Notes under the pieces: model-generated
What the model saw: only the letters and a program-made list of their open reading frames with translations
What the model was told of the DNA's origin: nothing
Database searches by the model: none
NCBI GenBank assembly: GCA_002737105.1
Contig: NSHO01000033.1
Coordinates: 1 to 14,078 of the forward strand
Reading direction: 5' to 3'
DNA length: 14,078 nucleotides
DNA from: Flavobacteriales bacterium
GTDB taxonomy: Bacteria; Bacteroidota; Bacteroidia; Flavobacteriales; Flavobacteriaceae
Position numbers and translations under genes: made by a program
In this document: positions 12,963 through 14,078 of the stretch, piece by piece
Layout: every line of letters starts with the position of its first letter
How positions within the stretch are numbered: the stretch's first letter is position 1

Positions 12963-13682
12963 TTACAATTGCAGTTTATTTCTTTTCCATTCTATTCCTA
13001 CTTTTGAACCTTTCGCAATAAAAACTGCCGCTGGTTTTGTCTCATTTAGAATTGCAAAATCTTTTCCGTACATCGCTTGAAAGTCGCAATCAATTTCATA
13101 ATTTGAAATGGTATGCGTTTTCCAACTTGGATGTTGCAATTTGTATTCTTCTGTTTTTTTGTCGTTTACTTTGGTGAAGCCGAAGTAATGGTCGTAAATA
13201 AATTGTTCTAAACTATTACTTTTCATTTTGTCCGTTTCGAATGAATACGATACCTCCATGCTATTCCATTTGGAATTTACCAACCATTCAAATTTTATTT
13301 TTTGGAAATCCGAATTTACTTCTTGTTCATGTTTTGTGGGCACTACGGTATAATGCTCTTTGTATAATTTATTGGCAACCCAGGCCACAATTGGGTACGG
13401 AATGGTTTCGTTGATGAAAACTACGCCTCTTTTTATTTGATTGCCTTCTTTTCGAACAACATAAAAGCGCAAGTTAATTTCTTCAAAAGTTCCAAACCAC
13501 GGAATTGGGATGTTAAATAATTGGGTATTTTTAAACATAAAGCCCACTAAACTGATGTAGCATTTGTCTTCAAACAAGTCGATTTCAACTCCTTTTGGCA
13601 AGTATGGAAGTAAAATTTGTGGGTCAATTTCATAATTTGCCATGATGATATTTTCCCAATCTGCTTTTAAGAATAGTGCCAT
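12963..13682 (-). CDS. DUF2071 (YqjF-family) protein
   Basis: A 239-residue protein with the family's opening pattern: a tryptophan-containing start ([16 protein letters not shown]), then [27 protein letters not shown], and later [11 protein letters not shown] and the central [19 protein letters not shown]. It appears cytosolic, with no signal peptide. The biochemical function of DUF2071 proteins is unknown; the fold is thought to resemble acetoacetate decarboxylase-like barrels. Its ATG shares one base with the stop codon of the photolyase upstream (TAATG), and the DUF2256 gene follows after one base, so it sits inside the photoreactivation operon. It may bind or modify a pigment or cofactor, but this is speculation from context. 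Confidence 0.85.
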   Translation of the reverse strand: MALFLKADWENIIMANYEIDPQILLPYLPKGVEIDLFEDKCYISLVGFMFKNTQLFNIPIPWFGTFEEINLRFYVVRKEGNQIKRGVVFINETIPYPIVAWVANKLYKEHYTVVPTKHEQEVNSDFQKIKFEWLVNSKWNSMEVSYSFETDKMKSNSLEQFIYDHYFGFTKVNDKKTEEYKLQHPSWKTHTISNYEIDCDFQAMYGKDFAILNETKPAAVFIAKGSKVGIEWKRNKLQL

Positions 13683-14078
13683 TATTGTGTTTTCTTTTTT
13701 GTTTTTCGATTCGGATTACTTACGTGTTTTTTCAATATTCGTTTGCCTTCTTCTTTCACTTCTTCTTTTTTTCGAAAGCTCCACACGATATCGCTGGCAT
13801 ATTTTCTTGTTTCTTCTATGTTTACAATTGGTGCGGGATAATCTTTACCAATTATACAGTTGTAAAATTGCTGTTCCATTTCGTTCATTTTCCAAGGTTC
13901 GTGAAGCAATGAAACGGGAACTTCAGCTAATTCGGGCAACCATTTTTTGATAAAAATACCATCAGCATCATGCTCTTCGGAGTTTTTTATCGGACTGTAA
14001 ATTCGTATGGTGTTAATTCCTGTTGTGCCTGATTGCATCTGAATTTGAGGGTAATGAATTCCTGGTTCGTAATCCAAA
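13682..14078 (-). CDS. Photolyase/cryptochrome, C-terminal part (partial at window edge)
   Basis: The reading frame is open to the right edge and begins in mid-gene (the first complete codon encodes Leu, then DYEPGIHYPQIQMQSG), so the true start is outside the window. The 130 or so visible residues are the end of an FAD-binding photolyase domain: EPGIHYPQ, GTTGINTIRIYSP, then the FIKKWLPEL and HEPWKM blocks typical of photolyase and cryptochrome C-termini. A lysine/arginine-rich tail ends the protein (RKTKKKTQ). The subclass cannot be fixed from this piece; it resembles a group of FAD-domain photolyases common in Bacteroidota and cyanobacteria rather than DASH. It is the third superfamily member in this operon. 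Confidence 0.88.
   Translation of the reverse strand, partial: LDYEPGIHYPQIQMQSGTTGINTIRIYSPIKNSEEHDADGIFIKKWLPELAEVPVSLLHEPWKMNEMEQQFYNCIIGKDYPAPIVNIEETRKYASDIVWSFRKKEEVKEEGKRILKKHVSNPNRKTKKKTQ

Noticed and set aside
13682..14077. Reading the right-edge photolyase piece as a complete 131-residue protein
   Set aside because: The apparent first codon is TTG inside a conserved photolyase block, and the frame stays open to the window edge, so it is a truncated gene and not a small protein.

Overview
The window looks like a chromosomal segment of a flavobacterium (Bacteroidota, probably Flavobacterium or a close relative). The DNA is AT-rich, most genes lack Shine-Dalgarno sequences, and two promoters match the Bacteroidota TTTG / TAnnTTTG pattern. 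The primary sigma factor is the short 287-residue form typical of the phylum. The neighbourhood combines housekeeping genes with a carotenoid operon and a photolyase operon.

Layout. At the left, on the plus strand, are a GatB/YqeY-domain protein and a tRNA-Arg(UCG). They are separated by a striking array of 9-bp-period repeats that forms a long interrupted inverted repeat. Everything to the right is on the minus strand and is described here in transcription order, from the right edge leftwards. (1) Photoreactivation operon (14078 to 9913): the C-terminal part of a photolyase/cryptochrome cut by the window edge, a DUF2071 (YqjF-type) protein, a 45-residue DUF2256 zinc protein, a prokaryotic FeS-type (6-4) photolyase-family protein with all four cluster cysteines, and a DASH-family cryptochrome. 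These genes overlap or nearly abut, except for an 86-bp gap holding a small inverted repeat. (2) rpsO and pnp, each with its own intrinsic terminator. rpsO has a well-formed Bacteroidota promoter, and pnp has a structured leader. (3) Carotenoid operon (7078 to 2705): a CrtD-type desaturase, a CruF-type carotenoid hydratase, a CrtZ-type hydroxylase, an uncharacterised zinc-ribbon SAM methyltransferase and a CrtA (spheroidene monooxygenase) homologue. (4) rpoD and rpe, each with an intrinsic terminator; a probable rpe promoter overlaps the rpoD terminator.

How the parts fit. The carotenoid genes are tailoring enzymes, not core enzymes: no phytoene synthase (crtB), standard crtI or crtY is present, so the precursor must be made elsewhere in the genome. 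By family knowledge, CruF hydrates the acyclic end at C-1', CrtD desaturates C-3',4', CrtA-type enzymes oxidise C-2, and CrtZ hydroxylates the beta ring. Together with the methyltransferase they predict a saproxanthin/myxol-like monocyclic carotenoid with a 2'-oxo and perhaps O-methylated acyclic end. That product is an inference and is the most interesting possibility here. The photolyase cluster is a second light-protection module. The two modules flank rpsO-pnp, which suggests a sunlit or surface-water lifestyle. No light-responsive regulator (such as a CarH/LitR-type MerR protein) is visible in the window.

There is no intergenic stretch over 300 bases, and no insertion sequence, CRISPR array, rRNA or phage gene was seen.
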